64,000 nucleotides of DNA from Pseudescherichia sp031998825 (GTDB lineage Bacteria; Pseudomonadota; Gammaproteobacteria; Enterobacterales; Enterobacteriaceae): positions 62,001 to 126,000 of the forward strand of contig NZ_DAMACX010000004.1 of the NCBI RefSeq assembly GCF_031998825.1. The letters run 5' to 3'. A program made the translations under genes and the position numbers. A model generated the notes under the pieces. The model searched no databases and was not told where the DNA came from. It was given only the letters and a program-made list of their open reading frames with translations. Within the stretch, counting starts at the first letter, position 1; every line of letters starts with the position of its first letter. Below, in pieces: positions 15,609 through 25,374 of this stretch.

Positions 15609-17714
15609 TCAGTGCGCCCGTTTTGCCTGGGCCACTACCTGCTCAGCGTCGGCGGGCATCGGCTCGTACGGGGTCTCTTTCGCCGTCGGCTGGCGCTCTT
15701 TCAGCGCCGCCAGCGCGGTTTTCAGTGAGTAAACCGCCAGCACCACGACCACCACCATAAAGAAGATGGTCAGCCCGGCATCCAGACGGTTGTTGAACAC
15801 CAGCTGACGCAGCTGCGACTCGGTGTACTGGGCCGGAATGCTGCCGCTGTCGATCATCCCCTGAAAGCGGTTAGCGATCGCCAGGAAGCCAACTTTTACG
15901 TCCGGGCTAAAGGCTTTCTGCCAGCCTGCGGTCAGGGTACAGACCAGCAGCCATGCGGTAGGCACGAGAGCCACCCACGCGAAGCGCTGGCGTTTCATCT
16001 TGAACAGTACCACTGCACAAAGCATCAGCGCCATCCCTGCCAGCATCTGGTTGGCGATACCAAACAGCGGCCAGAGGGTATTGATCCCACCGAGCGGATC
16101 CACCACTCCCTGATGAAGGAAGTAGCCCCACGCCAGCACGCAGAGCGCGGTCGCCAGCAGGTTAGCGGGCAGCGAGTCGGTACGCTTCAGCCCTGGGCTG
16201 ATTACCCCCAGCAGATCCTGCAGCATAAAGCGCGCCGCACGGGTGCCCGCGTCCACCGCCGTCAGGATAAACAGCGCCTCAAACAGAATAGCGAAATGGT
16301 ACCAGAAGGAGACGTCCATCAGGCCGCCCAGCGCGCCGTGGAGGATATAGGCCATCCCTACCGCCAGGGTCGGTGCGCCCCCCGCGCGGGAGATAATGGT
16401 CTGCTCGCCCACCTCGTTAGCGATCTGGTTGAGGGTGTCCGGGGTGATGCTAAAGCCCCAGCCGCTCACCACCTGCGCCGCCGAAGCGACCACGTCCGCC
16501 GTACCGGCAGGGGCCAGCACCGCCATCGGGCTGTTCATTGCAAAGTAGACGCCCGGATCGATAATGCAGGCTGAGACCAGGGCCATGATCGCTACGAAGG
16601 ACTCCATCAGCATTCCGCCATAGCCAATCAGGCAGGCCTGGCCCTCATTGGCCAGCATCTTCGGCGTGGTACCGGAGGAGATCAGCGCATGGAAACCCGA
16701 CACCGCGCCGCAGGCGATGGTGATAAACAGGAACGGGAAGAGGTTACCGGTCCACACCGGGCCGGTGCCGTCAACAAACTTGGTCAGGGCCGGCATGGTC
16801 AGCGTCGGACGCATGATCAAAATACCGATCGCCAGGCCAATGATGGTGCCGATTTTCAGGAAAGTAGAGAGATAGTCACGCGGAGCCAGCAGCAGCCACA
16901 CCGGCAGCACCGCCGCGATAAAGCCGTAGCCTACCAGCATCCAGGTCAGCTGCACGCCGGTAAAGTCGAACATCGGTGCCCAGGTCGGGCTTTCCGCTAC
17001 CCAGCCGCCAGAGATGATAGCGAAAATCAGGAAGAAGAGGCCGATCACCGACACTTCACCAATGCGACCGGGACGCAGGTAGCGAATATAGATCCCCATA
17101 AAGATCGCCAGCGGGATGGTAAAGGCTACGGTGTAGGTTCCCCACGGGCTATGGGTCAGGGCCTTGACCACGATCATCGCCAGCACCGCCAGGATGATCA
17201 CCATGATCATAAAGCAGGCCACCAGGGCGATCACCCCTGCCGTCGGGCCCATCTCCTCTTTCACCAGCTCACCCAGCGAGCGGCCGTCGCGGCGGGTAGA
17301 GACAAAGAGCACCATAAAGTCCTGCACTGCCCCAGCGAGCACTACCCCGGCGAGGATCCAGATCATCCCCGGCAGGTAGCCCATCTGCGCCGCCAGCACC
17401 GGCCCCACCAGCGGCCCTGCCCCGGCGATCGCCGCAAAGTGGTGGCCGAACAGCACCTTTTTATCCGTTGGCACGTAGTCCAGCCCGTCGTTATGGCGTA
17501 CGGCGGGCGTCATGCGGGTCGGATCCACCGCCAGCACGTTGCGGGCGATGTACTGCCCATAGAAGCGATAGGCGATCAGGTAGATACAGACCGCCGCCAC
17601 CACAATCCAGAGGGCATTGATCTGTTCACCACGGTTAAGTGCGATATAGCCGAGGGCAAAAGCGCCTATTACCGCGAGCAATGCCCAAATAAGGTATTTC
17701 CCTGAGTTTTGCAT
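15609..17714 (-). CDS. cstA: carbon-starvation transporter CstA
   Basis: A 701-residue inner-membrane protein with about 16-18 hydrophobic segments and the E. coli CstA length. The family features GHHFAAIAGAGPLVGPVLAAQ (quoted in parts: GHHFAAIAGAGP, GPVLAAQMG) and FHALISSGTTPK are visible. CstA takes up peptides and pyruvate on starvation. It is followed by ybdD and preceded by a CRP-like site, as expected for a cAMP-CRP-dependent gene. Confidence 0.95.
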   Translation of the reverse strand: MQNSGKYLIWALLAVIGAFALGYIALNRGEQINALWIVVAAVCIYLIAYRFYGQYIARNVLAVDPTRMTPAVRHNDGLDYVPTDKKVLFGHHFAAIAGAGPLVGPVLAAQMGYLPGMIWILAGVVLAGAVQDFMVLFVSTRRDGRSLGELVKEEMGPTAGVIALVACFMIMVIILAVLAMIVVKALTHSPWGTYTVAFTIPLAIFMGIYIRYLRPGRIGEVSVIGLFFLIFAIISGGWVAESPTWAPMFDFTGVQLTWMLVGYGFIAAVLPVWLLLAPRDYLSTFLKIGTIIGLAIGILIMRPTLTMPALTKFVDGTGPVWTGNLFPFLFITIACGAVSGFHALISSGTTPKMLANEGQACLIGYGGMLMESFVAIMALVSACIIDPGVYFAMNSPMAVLAPAGTADVVASAAQVVSGWGFSITPDTLNQIANEVGEQTIISRAGGAPTLAVGMAYILHGALGGLMDVSFWYHFAILFEALFILTAVDAGTRAARFMLQDLLGVISPGLKRTDSLPANLLATALCVLAWGYFLHQGVVDPLGGINTLWPLFGIANQMLAGMALMLCAVVLFKMKRQRFAWVALVPTAWLLVCTLTAGWQKAFSPDVKVGFLAIANRFQGMIDSGSIPAQYTESQLRQLVFNNRLDAGLTIFFMVVVVVLAVYSLKTALAALKERQPTAKETPYEPMPADAEQVVAQAKRAH

Positions 17715-17833
17715 AGTCGTTATCCGTTGGCTGAGGCAGGAAGATGTTACATTTTGTTTCTAGATCAGACGGCGGGTTTTAACAATGCTGTTACGTCAGA
17801 AAGCAGAGGGGCAACCGTTTATTTACAACACTC

Positions 17834-17849
17834 TGTAATGGAGATCACT
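17834..17849. promoter_or_regulatory. CRP-like site upstream of cstA
   Basis: TGTAA-N6-TCACT matches the CRP consensus TGTGA-N6-TCACA at 8 of 10 core positions. It lies about 120 bp upstream of the cstA start. E. coli cstA is under cAMP-CRP control, so this is a reasonable candidate, but the distance to a promoter was not established. The rest of 17715-17868 shows no gene. Confidence 0.4.
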
Positions 17850-17872
17850 TATGCAGGATGAAACGCGCAGGA

Positions 17873-18041
17873 AGTTGTAGGCCGGGCAAACGCAGTGCCG
17901 CCCGGCGTTATAACGTTAGCAGAGTCACGCCCGGTGGCGCTTCGCTTACCGGGCCTACAAACTGCACCGTGCCCGCCGTAGGCCGGGCAAACGCAGTGCC
18001 GCCCGGCGTTACGCCCGGTGGCGCTACGCTTACCGGGCCTA
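17873..18041. repeat. BIME: four alternating REP units
   Basis: Four copies of the GTAGGCCGGGCAAACGCAG / CGCCCGGTGGCGCTTCGC type palindromes alternate in orientation across the gap between cstA and entH. The two outward halves are nearly identical, so the block looks like a duplicated two-unit BIME. It lies at the 3' end of the ent operon and probably stabilises or ends that transcript. Confidence 0.8.
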
Positions 18042-18049
18042 CACGAGGA

Positions 18050-18463
18050 TTAGCCTAAAACCGCAGTGCTCAGGCGGCAGGTGCAGCAGCGCCGTCCCTG
18101 CTCGTCAAACACCACGATCTCCCAGCTCTGGCTCTGGCGGCTGAGGTGCAGGGGCTGGCAGACGCCGCGCACTTTGCCCTGCGACACCGGGCGGTGATGG
18201 GTGGCGTTCAGCTCGGTGCCGACCACGCACTGGCCGTCGCGGGTCATCAGGTAACCCGCCATTGAGCCGAGGGTCTCGGCCAGCGCCGCCGAAGCGCCGC
18301 CATGCAGCAGGCCAAACGGCTGGTGGGTACGCGCATCGACGGGCATCTCCGCCTCCAGCAGATCGTCGTCCAGCCGGGTATAGACAATCCCCAGATGGGC
18401 AACAAGGGTGTTGCTGCTGGTAGCATTAAGCTCATCAAGCGTGAGATGACGTTTCCAGATCAT
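18050..18463 (-). CDS. entH: enterobactin proofreading thioesterase EntH (YbdB)
   Basis: A 137-residue hotdog-fold thioesterase, the E. coli length. The motif GLLHGGASAALAETLGS holds the catalytic glutamate. EntH clears wrongly loaded groups from the EntB carrier. The frame is open further upstream inside entA, but the ATG at 18463 gives MIWKRHLTLDEL. It starts 3 bp after the entA stop and is the last gene of entCEBAH. Confidence 0.94.
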   Translation of the reverse strand: MIWKRHLTLDELNATSSNTLVAHLGIVYTRLDDDLLEAEMPVDARTHQPFGLLHGGASAALAETLGSMAGYLMTRDGQCVVGTELNATHHRPVSQGKVRGVCQPLHLSRQSQSWEIVVFDEQGRRCCTCRLSTAVLG

Positions 18464-18465
18464 AG

Positions 18466-19221
18466 TCAGGCTCCCAGCGTCGAGCCGCCGTCCACCACGA
18501 TGTCCTGCAATGTGATGTGGCTGGCGAGATCGGAGGCGAGAAACAGAATGGTACTGGCGATCTCCTGCGGGCGGGCAATTTTGCCCAGCGGGATCCCCAG
18601 CTTGAACTGCTCCCCAAAGCCGCGAATGCGCTGCTGCTCGGCGTCCGGGCTGGTCCACAGCGTGCGCTGCATATCGGTGTCGGTGGAGCCTGGTGAGACG
18701 ATGTTGCACCGCACGCCGCTGGTGGACAGCTCCAGCCCCACGGTCAGGGCCAGGCTCTTCAGCGCCGCCTTCGAAGCTCCATAGGCGCTCATGCCGATGC
18801 GCGGCGTATGGGCCGCATCGGAGGCGACGGTGACAATCGCCCCGCCCCGCTGGGTACGGAACTGGGCCATGGTCTGCTGGAAGAGGTTAAACGCGCCGCC
18901 AACGTTGACCGCCAGCGTCTGCTGCCAGTCGTCCTGAGAGAGCTGGTCCGTTGCCCCCATGCGTAAAATTCCCGCCGCATTCACCAGCACATCGAGACGC
19001 GGGGTGGCGACCAGCAGGCGCTGGCATACCGCTGCCACCTGTTCGGCGTTGGCGATATCCAGCCCCTCACAGGCGAAGGGATACGCGGCCTGGCTAAAGT
19101 CACGATCGAAGCCGGTAACCTGCGCTCCCGCCTCGACAAAGGCCAGCGCCGTCGCGTAGCCAATGCCTTTCCCTGCGCCGGTGACCCACACGATCTTGCC
19201 GTTGAAATCCAGCCCGGCCAC
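18466..19221 (-). CDS. entA: 2,3-dihydro-2,3-dihydroxybenzoate dehydrogenase EntA
   Basis: A 251-residue SDR enzyme that oxidises 2,3-dihydro-2,3-dihydroxybenzoate to 2,3-dihydroxybenzoate with NAD+. It has the cofactor motif VTGAGKGIGYA and catalytic YGASKAAL. The likely start is the GTG at 19221, sharing one base with the entB stop (VAGLDFNGK); an upstream ATG at 19251 lies inside entB. Its place between entB and entH is as in E. coli. Confidence 0.95.
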   Translation of the reverse strand: MAGLDFNGKIVWVTGAGKGIGYATALAFVEAGAQVTGFDRDFSQAAYPFACEGLDIANAEQVAAVCQRLLVATPRLDVLVNAAGILRMGATDQLSQDDWQQTLAVNVGGAFNLFQQTMAQFRTQRGGAIVTVASDAAHTPRIGMSAYGASKAALKSLALTVGLELSTSGVRCNIVSPGSTDTDMQRTLWTSPDAEQQRIRGFGEQFKLGIPLGKIARPQEIASTILFLASDLASHITLQDIVVDGGSTLGA

Positions 19222-20072
19222 TATTTCACCTCGCGGGAGAGCAGCGCCCACCAGGCATCAATGGTGGGATTTTTCGCCAGCATGACAAAATCGATATCGC
19301 CGTAGACCTTGCGCCAGCGCGCGGCCAGCGCCATCATCCGCACCGAATCGAGGCCGTAGTCAATCAGGTTCTCATCATCCATCGGCTCATCGGACTCGTC
19401 GAGCAGGGGCAGCACCACGGCACGCAGCGCCGCCTTGCTGACCGGCACCGGGAGCAGATCCTCGGTCATCACTACCCGTCCAGAACGCCCGGCCACGTAG
19501 TTGAGCGCCATCAGGTGCTCGTCGCGGCTAAAGTCCGCCAGCGCGTCGGCCACCATAAAGGGCTTGATGTCGCGCATAAAGGCGTCGGTGGCGGTGGTCA
19601 TGCAGCCGATGTGGGCGTAGACACCGGTGATGAGAAGCTGGTTGCGCCCGCTCTCTTTCAGCATCTGCTCCAGCGGCGAGCGGTGGAAGGCGCTGTAGCG
19701 CCACTTCACCAGCACGGTGTCATCTTCGTCCGGGGCCAGGGCGGCAACCACCTGCTGCTCCTCCGGTTTACGGGTCAGCCCCGGCCCCCACATATCGTTC
19801 AGCAGGGCGCGATCTTCATCGCTCTGCTCTTTCGGCTGAGCGGTGTAGTAGACCGGGATATTGTGCTGCTTGCAGAATTCACGCAGGGCGGCGATGTTCG
19901 CTACCACCTGGGCCATCATCGGGCAGTTTTCACCCCAGAAGTTGATGAAATAGTCCTGCATATCATGAATTAACAGCGCGGCGCGCTCAGGCTCAAAGGC
20001 CCAGTTAACCTTGTTCTGCGGGATCTCGGTGGCCGCAGGCAGCGCGTAGCCGGTTAATTTTGGGATTGCCAT
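19221..20072 (-). CDS. entB: isochorismatase / aryl carrier protein EntB
   Basis: A 283-residue two-domain protein. Residues about 1-205 are the isochorismatase (LLIHDMQDYF, LITGVYAHIGCM). Residues about 210-283 are the aryl carrier domain, with phosphopantetheine serine S243 in DYGLDSVRM. It hydrolyses isochorismate and carries dihydroxybenzoate to EntF. Carrier loading needs a phosphopantetheinyl transferase; entD is not in this window. The start follows AAAGGAGAGAAGT. Confidence 0.96.
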   Translation of the reverse strand: MAIPKLTGYALPAATEIPQNKVNWAFEPERAALLIHDMQDYFINFWGENCPMMAQVVANIAALREFCKQHNIPVYYTAQPKEQSDEDRALLNDMWGPGLTRKPEEQQVVAALAPDEDDTVLVKWRYSAFHRSPLEQMLKESGRNQLLITGVYAHIGCMTTATDAFMRDIKPFMVADALADFSRDEHLMALNYVAGRSGRVVMTEDLLPVPVSKAALRAVVLPLLDESDEPMDDENLIDYGLDSVRMMALAARWRKVYGDIDFVMLAKNPTIDAWWALLSREVK

Positions 20073-20086
20073 ACTTCTCTCCTTTG

Positions 20087-21697
20087 TTACGCCTGTGACC
20101 GTTCGGCCAGCCGCAGGCGCAGCTCTTTCTTATCGACCTTGCCGACCGGCGTCAGCGGCAGTGCGTCCACGCACTCCACGCGATCGGGCAGTTTAAATTC
20201 GGCGACGCCCTGCTCACGCAGGAAGCGGCGGATCTCCACGGGACGCACCGGCTGGGATACCACCAGGTACGCACAGCTCTTCTCGCCAAGCAGGCTGTCC
20301 TCCATGCTCACCAGTGCGGCATGGATAATAGCCGGGTGGCGCAGAAGCAGATTCTCGACCTCTTCGGCGGCAATCTTCTCGCCCCCGCGATTGATCTGAT
20401 CCTTCTCTCGCCCCTGAACGGTAATGTAGCCCTGCTCGTCGATGGCGATCAGATCCCCGGAGCAGTAAAAACCGTTCTCGTCGAAGGCGCTGGCGTTGTG
20501 CTGCGGGCTATTGAAGTAGCCGCGGAAGGTGTACGGCCCGCGCGTCATCAGGCGACCCACCTCACCGCGTGGAAGCGGATTGCCGTCGGCGTCGGCCACC
20601 CACACTTCGTCATCCGGACACATCGGGCAGCCCTGGGTGTTGTTGATGCGCTCAATACTGTCATCAAGGCGGGTGTAGTTCACCAGCCCCTCGGCCATGC
20701 CGAACACCTGCTGTAGCTGGCAGCCTATCTCAGCCGGAATGCGCGCGGCGAGGGTCGCGGAGAGCCGCGCGCCGCCTACCTGCAGCAGCGTGAGAGAGGC
20801 CAGTTGGGCGTTACTGCCCCACTCATGAATGGCTTGCAGCCAGAGGCTAACGGCAGGCGGCACCAGCGCGGTGACGTTGATCCGGTGCTTCTCGATCAGC
20901 GGGAAGCAGAGGGTGGCGCTGGGATCGGCTGCCAGCACCACGCAGCCTTCGGCCAGGAATACGCCGAGCGCGCCGGGGGAGCTCATCGGATAGTTATGCG
21001 CCGCCGGTAACGCGCAGAGGTAGCGTGTCTGACTATCGAAATGGCAGATCTCATTGCTGCGGCGGATGCTGTAGTAGTAGTCGTTATGCGTGCGCGGGAT
21101 CAGCTTTGGCGTGCCGGTGCTGCCCCCGGAGAGCTGGAAGAACGCCACCTCATCGGCAGGCGTCGGTGCGTTGACGGCATGCTCCGCCGGACGGTCGATG
21201 GCCGCCGCCAGGGCTTGCTCGCCTGACTCATTACGCAGCAGCACGACCCGCAGCGATCCGTGTTCCTCTACAAAGCCATTAAGAAACTGGTCGTCATTAA
21301 ACAGGGGGTGATCGCGGTCAGCCACCAGCAGCGCCGGTTTGATCTGAGACGCATAGGCGTTCAGCTCGCTGCGCTGATGGCTGAAGAGCGCGTTCACCGG
21401 CGCGACGCCAATTTTCAACAGGGCAAAGAGGGTGATGTAAAACTCCGCCACGTTACCCAGCTGCACCAGTGCGGTTTCCCCCGTGCGAAGGCCTTTCGCC
21501 TGCAACGAGGCCGCCAGGTTATCCGCCGCCTGATTCAGCTGGCGGTAGCTAAACTCGCGATCGCCATCAATGACCGCCAGCGCATCGCTCTGGGCGTGGC
21601 GGGTCAGAATATCGCTCAGGGGCAGATCCTGCCAGTAGCCTTTCTCACGGTAGCGCCGGGCAAATTCATCGGGCCAGCGGGTAAAGGGAATTGTCAT
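20087..21697 (-). CDS. entE: 2,3-dihydroxybenzoate-AMP ligase EntE
   Basis: A 536-residue adenylate-forming enzyme that activates dihydroxybenzoate and loads it on EntB. Core motifs are LSGGSTGTPKLIPRTH, SGDL and GREKDQINRGGEKI, with the C-terminal TPVGKVDKK lysine. The start follows AAGGAGCAATC. It lies between entC and entB in the ent operon. Confidence 0.96.
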   Translation of the reverse strand: MTIPFTRWPDEFARRYREKGYWQDLPLSDILTRHAQSDALAVIDGDREFSYRQLNQAADNLAASLQAKGLRTGETALVQLGNVAEFYITLFALLKIGVAPVNALFSHQRSELNAYASQIKPALLVADRDHPLFNDDQFLNGFVEEHGSLRVVLLRNESGEQALAAAIDRPAEHAVNAPTPADEVAFFQLSGGSTGTPKLIPRTHNDYYYSIRRSNEICHFDSQTRYLCALPAAHNYPMSSPGALGVFLAEGCVVLAADPSATLCFPLIEKHRINVTALVPPAVSLWLQAIHEWGSNAQLASLTLLQVGGARLSATLAARIPAEIGCQLQQVFGMAEGLVNYTRLDDSIERINNTQGCPMCPDDEVWVADADGNPLPRGEVGRLMTRGPYTFRGYFNSPQHNASAFDENGFYCSGDLIAIDEQGYITVQGREKDQINRGGEKIAAEEVENLLLRHPAIIHAALVSMEDSLLGEKSCAYLVVSQPVRPVEIRRFLREQGVAEFKLPDRVECVDALPLTPVGKVDKKELRLRLAERSQA

Positions 21698-21706
21698 GAT
21701 TGCTCC

Positions 21707-22882
21707 TTAATGCAAACCAAAAACGTTGAGCATGGTGGTGAGTTTTACCCCGGTCTCGCGCCATTCGGCTTCCGGTGAGGAGGCCGGAACGATCCCGGCG
21801 CCGGCAAACAGGCGGACCTGGTTTTCGAGCAGGCGTGCGCAGCGGATAGTGACCACCCACTCGCCGTTACCGTCGGCGTCGCACCAGCCAACGATGCCGC
21901 CGAACAGGTCGCGGTTAAACGGCTCCAGCCCGGCAATCAGCGCTTTTGCTACCTGATGCGGGAAGCCGCTCAACGCCGGGGTCGGATGCAGCAGACAGGC
22001 CAGCGTCAGGGCGTTCTCTTCCGCCTGTGCCACTCCCTCAATAGGGGTCGCCAGATGCCAGAGCGTCGGGGTATTCACCAGCTGCGGCGAGTCCGGCAGC
22101 GTCAGCTCACGGCTGCGAGGCGCGAGTACGGTTTTCATCGCCTGGGTCACCAGCTCATGCTCGTGACGATCTTTCTCAGAGGCCAGCAGCTTGTTGCCCG
22201 CCTCGCGGTCCAGCATGTCATCCGGCTGGCGGCGAGCAGAGCCAGCCAGCGGCAACGAACTAAAGTGCGATGCCTCTTTGCGCAGCAGCAGCTCCGGGCT
22301 GGCACCCAGCAGCACGCCGCCGTCGGGTAACGGCACGTGGAAGTTAAAGCTGGCCGGGTTCTGAGCAATCAGCCGCTCCAGCAGCGCTCCGCCGTCTACA
22401 CGCTTGTCGGTGGTGATATCGATTAGACGCGAAAGCACTACCTTATCCACCTGCGGGGTAGCGGTCAGGGCAGCGGCGCGGGCTACCATATCGGTAAAGA
22501 CCGGGTGCTCAGGAATGGCCTTGCGGGTTACCACGTTGAGGGCGTCGCCCCCCTGGAAGTAGCGCGCGGAGAGCTGCTTCGCCGGACGGGAGAAGCTCTC
22601 CCAGCTGCGGGGGATAAACAGCGCGGAGGGTTGAGTGGTATCAAACGGAATGGCCCCCACCACAATCGGCTTCGCGATCCCCTGTTTTTTGGCCTCGCTG
22701 AACGCCTGGGCCAGCGTCTGCTGGAACGCGCCGTTGAGGTCATCCCCGCCGTTAGCCGGCTCGCTGATGCGCATAACGCAGCCCGATGTACTGAAGCTGC
22801 GATACGGCGACATAAAGAAAAATTGGTCTGATGCCAGCGTGTTCACGGTAAGCTGAGTCTCCTCCGCCAGTGACGAATCCAT
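21707..22882 (-). CDS. entC: isochorismate synthase EntC
   Basis: A 391-residue chorismate-binding enzyme, the E. coli length, which converts chorismate to isochorismate with Mg2+. Conserved parts are KVVLSRLIDI, LPLAGSARR and HPTPALSGFP. It is the first gene of entCEBAH with ribosome site GGAGAAGGAT. It is divergent from fepB, with a Fur-type site between them. Confidence 0.96.
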   Translation of the reverse strand: MDSSLAEETQLTVNTLASDQFFFMSPYRSFSTSGCVMRISEPANGGDDLNGAFQQTLAQAFSEAKKQGIAKPIVVGAIPFDTTQPSALFIPRSWESFSRPAKQLSARYFQGGDALNVVTRKAIPEHPVFTDMVARAAALTATPQVDKVVLSRLIDITTDKRVDGGALLERLIAQNPASFNFHVPLPDGGVLLGASPELLLRKEASHFSSLPLAGSARRQPDDMLDREAGNKLLASEKDRHEHELVTQAMKTVLAPRSRELTLPDSPQLVNTPTLWHLATPIEGVAQAEENALTLACLLHPTPALSGFPHQVAKALIAGLEPFNRDLFGGIVGWCDADGNGEWVVTIRCARLLENQVRLFAGAGIVPASSPEAEWRETGVKLTTMLNVFGLH

Positions 22883-22910
22883 ATCCTTCTCCGAAAACGA
22901 TAAAAGTAGT

Positions 22911-22929
22911 AAGAATTATTATCATTTAT
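22911..22929. promoter_or_regulatory. Fur box between entC and fepB
   Basis: Read on the minus strand, the site holds TGATAAT within a stretch matching 13 of 19 positions of the Fur consensus GATAATGATAATCATTATC. It lies about 30 bp upstream of entC in the divergent entC-fepB promoter, where E. coli has its Fur site. Iron-Fur should repress both. Confidence 0.75.
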
Positions 22930-23067
22930 ATTTTGGTCGGTAAGCTAAGAGTTATCCCGAGCGATGTCAACCTCAGAGGGCGCAGTTTTGTGCTGCTAAA
23001 AACTTGCATCCGGCGGCGCAATGATGAAAATGAGAAGCATTAGCCGCACAATAACAGGATGCACGCC

Positions 23068-24027
23068 GTGAGACTCTCCCCGTTTTCGCTTAAGTCCCTG
23101 CTGACGCTGGGCCTTTTTGTTTTAGGACTTTCTGTAGCCCAGGCCGCTGGCTGGCCCCGCCAGATCGCCGACAGCCGTGGCGTTCATACGCTCGATCATA
23201 AACCTCTGCGCATTGTCTCCACCAGCGTCACGCTCACCGGCTCGCTGCTGGCGATTGACGCCCCGGTGGTCGCCAGCGGCGCAACCGCGCCCAACAATCG
23301 CGTTGCCGATGAGAACGGCTTCCTGCGCCAGTGGGGCGAGATTGCCAAAGCGCGTAAGCTGACCCGGCTCTATATTGGCGAACCGAACGCCGAGGCGGTT
23401 GCCGCCCAGATGCCGGATCTGATCCTGATCAGCGCCACCGGAGGCGACTCGGCGCTGGCACTCTACGATCAGCTCTCCGCGATTGCCCCGACCCTGATCA
23501 TCAACTACGACGATAAGAGCTGGCAGACGCTGCTCACCCAGCTTGGGGAGATCACTGGCCAGGAGCAGCAGGCTAAAGCCCGCATTAGCGATTTTAATCA
23601 GCAGCTGGCGAAGGTGAAACAGCAGATGACCCTGACCCCGCAGCCGGTCAGCGCCCTGGTCTATAACCCGGCGGCGCATAGCGCCAACCTGTGGACCGCC
23701 GACTCGGCCCAGGGGCAGCTGCTCTCGCAGCTGGGCTTTACCCTCGCCACCCTGCCCGACGGGCTGCACGCCAGCCAGAGCCAGGGCAAGCGCCACGATA
23801 TCGTCCAACTGGGGGGTGAAAACCTCGCTGCCGGGCTGAACGGCGAGGCGCTGTTCCTCTTTGCGGGCAATGAGAAAGACGCCGAGGCTATCTATGCCAA
23901 CCCGCTACTGAGCCATTTGAGCGCGGTGCAGAACAAGCGGGTCTACGCCCTCGGCACCGAGACCTTCCGCCTCGACTACTACAGCGCCACGCTGCTGCTT
24001 AAGCGCTTCGCCACGCTGTTCAGTTAA
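23068..24027 (+). CDS. fepB: ferrienterobactin-binding periplasmic protein FepB
   Basis: About 319 residues with a signal peptide ending near LSVAQAAG. Conserved FepB stretches include RIVSTSVTLTGSLLAIDAP, LILISATGGDSALALYDQL and IQLGGENLAAGLNGE-like sequence. It carries ferrienterobactin from FepA to FepDG. I prefer the GTG at 23068 because ACAGG lies 10 nt before it and the protein then begins (V)RLSPF, like E. coli MRLAPL. The ATG at 23059 is only one base from that ribosome site. Confidence 0.95.
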   Translation: MRLSPFSLKSLLTLGLFVLGLSVAQAAGWPRQIADSRGVHTLDHKPLRIVSTSVTLTGSLLAIDAPVVASGATAPNNRVADENGFLRQWGEIAKARKLTRLYIGEPNAEAVAAQMPDLILISATGGDSALALYDQLSAIAPTLIINYDDKSWQTLLTQLGEITGQEQQAKARISDFNQQLAKVKQQMTLTPQPVSALVYNPAAHSANLWTADSAQGQLLSQLGFTLATLPDGLHASQSQGKRHDIVQLGGENLAAGLNGEALFLFAGNEKDAEAIYANPLLSHLSAVQNKRVYALGTETFRLDYYSATLLLKRFATLFS

Positions 24028-25262
24028 GCGTCAACGGGTGGGCTGTGGCGAAAACGCCGCAGCTCACCCAGCACCAGAATCAGTACCGCCCCCGTCACCG
24101 CCAGCACTACTCCGCCGACGCTGGCCGACGCCGCAGGCGTCATCGCCACGCTCATCCCGCCCAGCAGCGCCGCACCAATCGCATCTCCGGTAACGTTCTG
24201 CGCCGTCCACAGGCCGTTGATCCTCCCCAGCATCGCCTCTGGCGTCTGGGTTTGCAGCAGCGTGTACTGTAATAGCGAGCTGATGGCGCTCAGCCAGCCT
24301 GCCAGAGCCAGGAACAGCACCCCCAGCGGCCAGACCGGCATCAGGCTAAACAGGGCGATGGCGACAAAGGCCCCGAGGGTAGAGAAAAGAATGATCGCGC
24401 CGGGGCGCGGGCGCTGGACCAGGTTGCCGCTGGTGAGCGCCCCCAGAGCGGCACCCAGCGGCAGAGCCGCATAGAGGATACCGATCTCGGCGGCTGACAT
24501 CTGCCAGTGGATCGCTAGTGCCGGATAGAGCACGCGCACGGCGCTGGCCATCGTCAGCAGGCCGCCCAGCAGAGCGATGCCGCCGATCAGCGGGCTACGC
24601 AGCAGGAAGCGAAACGCCGCCAGCAGCGATTTTAACGGGTGCTCACGGGGCTGGGGCGGCGGCGGCAGCTGGGGCAGACGCAGCAGGGTCAGGGTGGTGA
24701 TAAAGGTTCCCGCAGCCGCCAGGGCGTAGTTCCACACCACGCCGCCGGAGGCGAGGAGCAGGCCGCCAAGCATCGGCGAGATAACCGACCCCAGCCGCAC
24801 GGTAAGCATGGTAATCGCCCCGGCCTGCATCAGGTTCTCTCTTCCTACCAGCGCCGGGGTCGCCGCCAGCAGCGCCGTGACGCCCAGCGCACCGAAAAAG
24901 CCGTCCCACAGGCCGAGCAGATAGATCGCCAGCAGAGAAGGTTCAGGCAGCGCGGCGTTGAGGCAGAGACCAATAAAGCCAATGCCGCAGGTACCGCGCG
25001 CCAGCAGGATCAGGCGCTTGCGCTCGTAACGGTCCGCCAGCACGCCGCCGACCATCAGACCGATAAACATCGCCCCGCCGGTGAGGGTTACCGCCAGCCC
25101 CACCAGCCAGCTGGAGTGAGTCATAGCCTGGATCTGCACCGGCACGGCAACGCCGAGCAGCCCCAGCGACACGATCGAGATAAAACGAGCAATAAAAACA
25201 GCGCGAAACGCGGGATGGGTTCTCAACAGGCTGACGTTAATCAGCCAGGATTGTCGGGTCAT
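24024..25262 (-). CDS. entS: enterobactin exporter EntS
   Basis: A 412-residue 12-helix MFS transporter close in length to E. coli EntS (416). Motifs include GGVLADRYERKRLILLARG in the loop between helices 2 and 3 and ALGVTALLAATPALVGRENL. It moves enterobactin across the inner membrane. Its stop overlaps the fepB stop tail to tail by 4 bases. It is divergent from fepD across a strong Fur site. Confidence 0.95.
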   Translation of the reverse strand: MTRQSWLINVSLLRTHPAFRAVFIARFISIVSLGLLGVAVPVQIQAMTHSSWLVGLAVTLTGGAMFIGLMVGGVLADRYERKRLILLARGTCGIGFIGLCLNAALPEPSLLAIYLLGLWDGFFGALGVTALLAATPALVGRENLMQAGAITMLTVRLGSVISPMLGGLLLASGGVVWNYALAAAGTFITTLTLLRLPQLPPPPQPREHPLKSLLAAFRFLLRSPLIGGIALLGGLLTMASAVRVLYPALAIHWQMSAAEIGILYAALPLGAALGALTSGNLVQRPRPGAIILFSTLGAFVAIALFSLMPVWPLGVLFLALAGWLSAISSLLQYTLLQTQTPEAMLGRINGLWTAQNVTGDAIGAALLGGMSVAMTPAASASVGGVVLAVTGAVLILVLGELRRFRHSPPVDA

Positions 25263-25332
25263 AACAAAGCCTTAATGCGAACTTTTGATACCAGTTTTCA
25301 GGCCGCACATGCTAACATACCGCAATAAGATC

Positions 25333-25357
25333 GATAACGATAATTACTATCATTATC
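25333..25357. promoter_or_regulatory. overlapping Fur boxes between entS and fepD
   Basis: Two 19-mers offset by 6 bp (25333-25351 and 25339-25357) each match the Fur consensus at 16 of 19 positions. This is the best Fur site in the window and is centred about 30 bp before fepD. It should control both entS and fepDGC. Confidence 0.88.
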
Positions 25358-25374
25358 ACGTCAGGGACGTTGTT

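Noticed and set aside
16689..17705. 338-codon open frame opposite cstA
   Set aside because: Low-complexity His/Arg/Gln-rich translation typical of antisense frames; cstA is clearly the gene.
17873..18041. Repeats considered as a short CRISPR array
   Set aside because: Units alternate in orientation and are palindromic REP elements, not direct repeats with unique spacers.
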